From Candidatus Kuenenia stuttgartensis (GTDB lineage Bacteria; Gemmatimonadota; Gemmatimonadetes; Gemmatimonadales; Gemmatimonadaceae), in assembly GCA_943330235.2 (NCBI GenBank), contig CALQGY020000033.1:1-33014 (forward strand): 33,014 nt of DNA. The letters run 5' to 3'. Every line of letters starts with the position of its first letter. The stretch's first letter is position 1. Below the pieces are notes generated by a model. That model searched no databases, was not told the origin of the DNA, and was given only the letters and a program-made list of their open reading frames with translations. A program made the position numbers and the translations under genes. Positions 31,139-33,014 of this stretch are shown here, piece by piece.

Positions 31139-32956
31139 ATGATCGAGTCCCTCGGCCGGTTGTGGCGCATGGTGCGTCCGTCCGTGCTGGCTGCGCTCGT
31201 GCTCGTGTCGGTGTGGCCGGCGACGCCGTGGGCGCATGAGGTTCCGCGGCGCGTGGCCATTCAGGCGTTCGTGCACCCTGAAGCACGGGTGGTGCGCGTG
31301 TTGGTGCGGGTGCCCGTCGAGGCCATGCGAGACGTGGAGTTTCCGCTGCGCGGGGCGTTTTTGGATTTGACGCGTGCGGACAGCACGCTGCGGGACGCGG
31401 CCCGACTGTGGGTGGCGGACGCGATGGCGGTCACGGCCGATGGGCGCGCGCTTGGTGCGGCGCGATTGGCTGCCGTACGCGCCTCGCTGCCGTCGGATCA
31501 TGCGTTTGAGCGCTACTCGGATGCCGTCGCCAGCACCACGGGCGCACCGCTCCCGGTGCAGACGGACATCGCCGTGGGGCAGGTGATGCTCGACGTGCTG
31601 CTGGAGTATCCGTTGGGTGATGCGCGACCGACCGCGCGCTTGGCCATCGTGCCGCAGCTGGCGCATCTCGGGGTGAAGACCACGACGGTGCTCCGCTTTG
31701 TGCCGATCGCGGGCGCCGAACGGGCCTACGTGTACGAGGGCGATCCGGGCGAAGTGCAGCTCGAGCCCGCGTGGTGGCATGCGGCCGCGCGCTTTGTGCA
31801 GATGGGTGCGTCGCACTTGTTTGATGGGATCGACCATCTGTTGTTTTTGTTCTGTTTGATCTTGCCGGTGCGCCGCCTGCGTCCGCTGGTCGGAATTGTC
31901 ACGGCGTTCACGCTGGCGCACTCCATGACGCTGGCGGTGTGCGCGCTTGGGTATGCCCCCGATGCGCTCTGGTTCCCTCCACTGGTGGAGTTCCTGATTG
32001 CGGGCTCCATCGTGTTCATGGCGATTGAGAATGTCGTGGGTGCGAAGCTCGAGCGGCGGTGGATGATGGCGTTCGCGTTTGGGCTGGTGCATGGCTTCGG
32101 CTTTTCCTTCGCCCTGCGCGACTCGTTGCAGTTTGCCGGCGGGCATCTGCTCACCGCACTGGCGGCGTTCAACATCGGCATTGAAGTGGCACAACTGCTG
32201 GTGCTCGCGATCGGCGTGCCGTTGCTCGCCGTGGTGTTCTCTCGTATCGTCGCCGAGCGGACGGGGGTTCTCGTCGGCTCAGTCCTTATCGCACACACGT
32301 CGTGGCACTGGATGATCGAACGATTTGACGCGCTCCGCGCGTACGCGTGGCGTTGGCCGGACTCCGGGGTTGGTCTCGCCGTCGGCGTGATCCGTTTCAG
32401 CATGGGTGTTCTGATTGTAGGCGGGGTCGCGTGGGCCATCTCCGGCGTGATGGCACGCCTCACGGCACCTCGGTCAGGCGCCGCGGCGCGCGTGCTGATG
32501 CTGCTGGCCGCCACGTCGCTGGGCGCGGTGCTGGTGGGCACGCCGCGTCTTGCGTTGGCGCAGAATGGCGGGCGCACCACCATGGCCGGCGTGTATTCCG
32601 CCGATCAGGCCGTGAAGGGGAAGGACGTGTTCAAGGGCACGTGCAGCGGATGCCACACTGTCGCTTCACACAGCGGGCCGGTGTTCGCGGCGCGCTGGGT
32701 GGGGCGTCCGCTCTCGGAATTTTTTGACTACCTCACGCGGCTCATGCCGAAGTCGGCGCCGGGCACCCTGTCGGAGGACGAGTACGTGTGGGTGACCGCG
32801 TACGTACTCAAGTTGAATGGCATGCCGCCGGGGCCCAAAGAGCTGGTTCCGGAGCCGGCGATTCTCAAAGCCATTCGCATTGACACGTTGCCGACAACGG
32901 GTCGTGGTACGCACGATGGGTCGCACGATGGGTCGCACGGATCGGCCGCGCACTGA
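31139..32956 (+). CDS. HupE/UreJ-like membrane protein fused to cytochrome c
   Basis: A 605-residue fusion. After a signal peptide (SVLAALVLVSVWPATPWAHE) comes an exported beta-rich region (residues about 30-220), then a HupE/UreJ_2 membrane domain with conserved polar helices: HLFDGIDHLLFLFCLILP from residue 226, FTLAHSMTLAVCAL, VEFLIAGSIVFMAIEN and FAFGLVHGFGFSFALRDS. HupE/UreJ proteins are linked to nickel entry for hydrogenase or urease. A further hydrophobic helix leads to a C-terminal cytochrome c domain with C502SGCH506, a candidate Met ligand in RLMPKSAPG and a tail of HDGSHDGSHGSAAH. The cytochrome part resembles the protein at 15980. The start is uncertain (ATG 31139 or 31169), and neither has a clear Shine-Dalgarno. 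Possibly metal uptake coupled to reduction. Confidence 0.85.
   Translation: MIESLGRLWRMVRPSVLAALVLVSVWPATPWAHEVPRRVAIQAFVHPEARVVRVLVRVPVEAMRDVEFPLRGAFLDLTRADSTLRDAARLWVADAMAVTADGRALGAARLAAVRASLPSDHAFERYSDAVASTTGAPLPVQTDIAVGQVMLDVLLEYPLGDARPTARLAIVPQLAHLGVKTTTVLRFVPIAGAERAYVYEGDPGEVQLEPAWWHAAARFVQMGASHLFDGIDHLLFLFCLILPVRRLRPLVGIVTAFTLAHSMTLAVCALGYAPDALWFPPLVEFLIAGSIVFMAIENVVGAKLERRWMMAFAFGLVHGFGFSFALRDSLQFAGGHLLTALAAFNIGIEVAQLLVLAIGVPLLAVVFSRIVAERTGVLVGSVLIAHTSWHWMIERFDALRAYAWRWPDSGVGLAVGVIRFSMGVLIVGGVAWAISGVMARLTAPRSGAAARVLMLLAATSLGAVLVGTPRLALAQNGGRTTMAGVYSADQAVKGKDVFKGTCSGCHTVASHSGPVFAARWVGRPLSEFFDYLTRLMPKSAPGTLSEDEYVWVTAYVLKLNGMPPGPKELVPEPAILKAIRIDTLPTTGRGTHDGSHDGSHGSAAH
32912..32935 (+). 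repeat. 12-base tandem repeat encoding the His-rich tail
   Basis: CACGATGGGTCG is repeated twice exactly (32912-32923 and 32924-32935), and a third partial copy follows. In frame it encodes His-Asp-Gly-Ser repeats at the C-terminus of the HupE-cytochrome fusion, a possible metal-binding tail grown by slippage. Confidence 0.8.
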
Positions 32957-32957
32957 T

Positions 32958-33014
32958 TTAACGCTCGGTGTGGATGTCGACTAGGCGACAGGGCACGCCC
33001 ATCGCGCGCAGTAT
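32958..33014 (-). CDS. Partial protein, C-terminal 18 residues
   Basis: A minus-strand frame enters from the right edge and stops at TAA (32960-32958), one base beyond the stop of the HupE-cytochrome fusion. It reads ILRAMGVPCRLVDIHTER. The codon choice fits the genome, and the tight tail-to-tail packing fits a real convergent gene. The piece is too short to name a family. Confidence 0.4.
   Translation of the reverse strand: MLRAMGVPCRLVDIHTER

Overview
The window is GC-rich chromosomal DNA, most likely from a member of the Gemmatimonadota (Gemmatimonas-like). That placement is an inference. It rests on high-GC codon use, a SusC/SusD outer-membrane pair in a high-GC genome, several exported tricorn-like, NHL-propeller, DUF1592, DUF1552 and ankyrin proteins typical of Gemmatimonadota, Acidobacteriota and Planctomycetota, and a eukaryote-like NADP isocitrate dehydrogenase. 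I see no tRNA, rRNA, CRISPR array, phage gene or transposase.

Layout. Positions 1-2138 hold housekeeping genes: a cut-off minus-strand gene, then rpsP-rimM-trmD closed by a hairpin; no rplS follows. Positions 2144-9255 hold a small exported protein, an FAD amine oxidase-like protein with a probably leaderless mRNA, an exported Xaa-Pro aminopeptidase/class V aminotransferase pair on the minus strand, and an MFS transporter one base ahead of an unrecognised P-loop ATPase. Positions 9287-14160 hold icd and a divergent large tricorn-like protease. Positions 14206-16480 hold a large hairpin built of 9-base repeats, then a divergent pair: a Tat-lipoprotein FAD oxidoreductase and a small exported c-type cytochrome. 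Positions 16560-21340 hold a strong sigma70-type promoter, a long structured leader and a SusC/SusD operon ended by a perfect palindromic terminator. A second near-identical terminator lies 200 bases on.

Positions 21649-28937 are the most unusual part. An exported HpcH/HpaI-aldolase homologue with altered active-site residues is divergent from a three-gene operon (DUF1592 cytochrome-like protein, DUF1552 Tat protein, ankyrin-repeat protein) ended by a clear terminator. Positions 28975-33014 hold a small FmdB-type zinc ribbon, an exported RidA-family protein, an exported NHL propeller protein, and a HupE/UreJ-type membrane protein fused to a cytochrome c domain. The tail of a further minus-strand gene is cut by the window end.

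A common theme is the cell envelope: most proteins after 2144 carry Sec, Tat or lipoprotein signals, and four CxxCH haem motifs occur in three proteins. A plausible but untested reading is that these loci handle uptake and oxidation of peptides, amines or other organic compounds in the periplasm, with electrons passed to c-type cytochromes.
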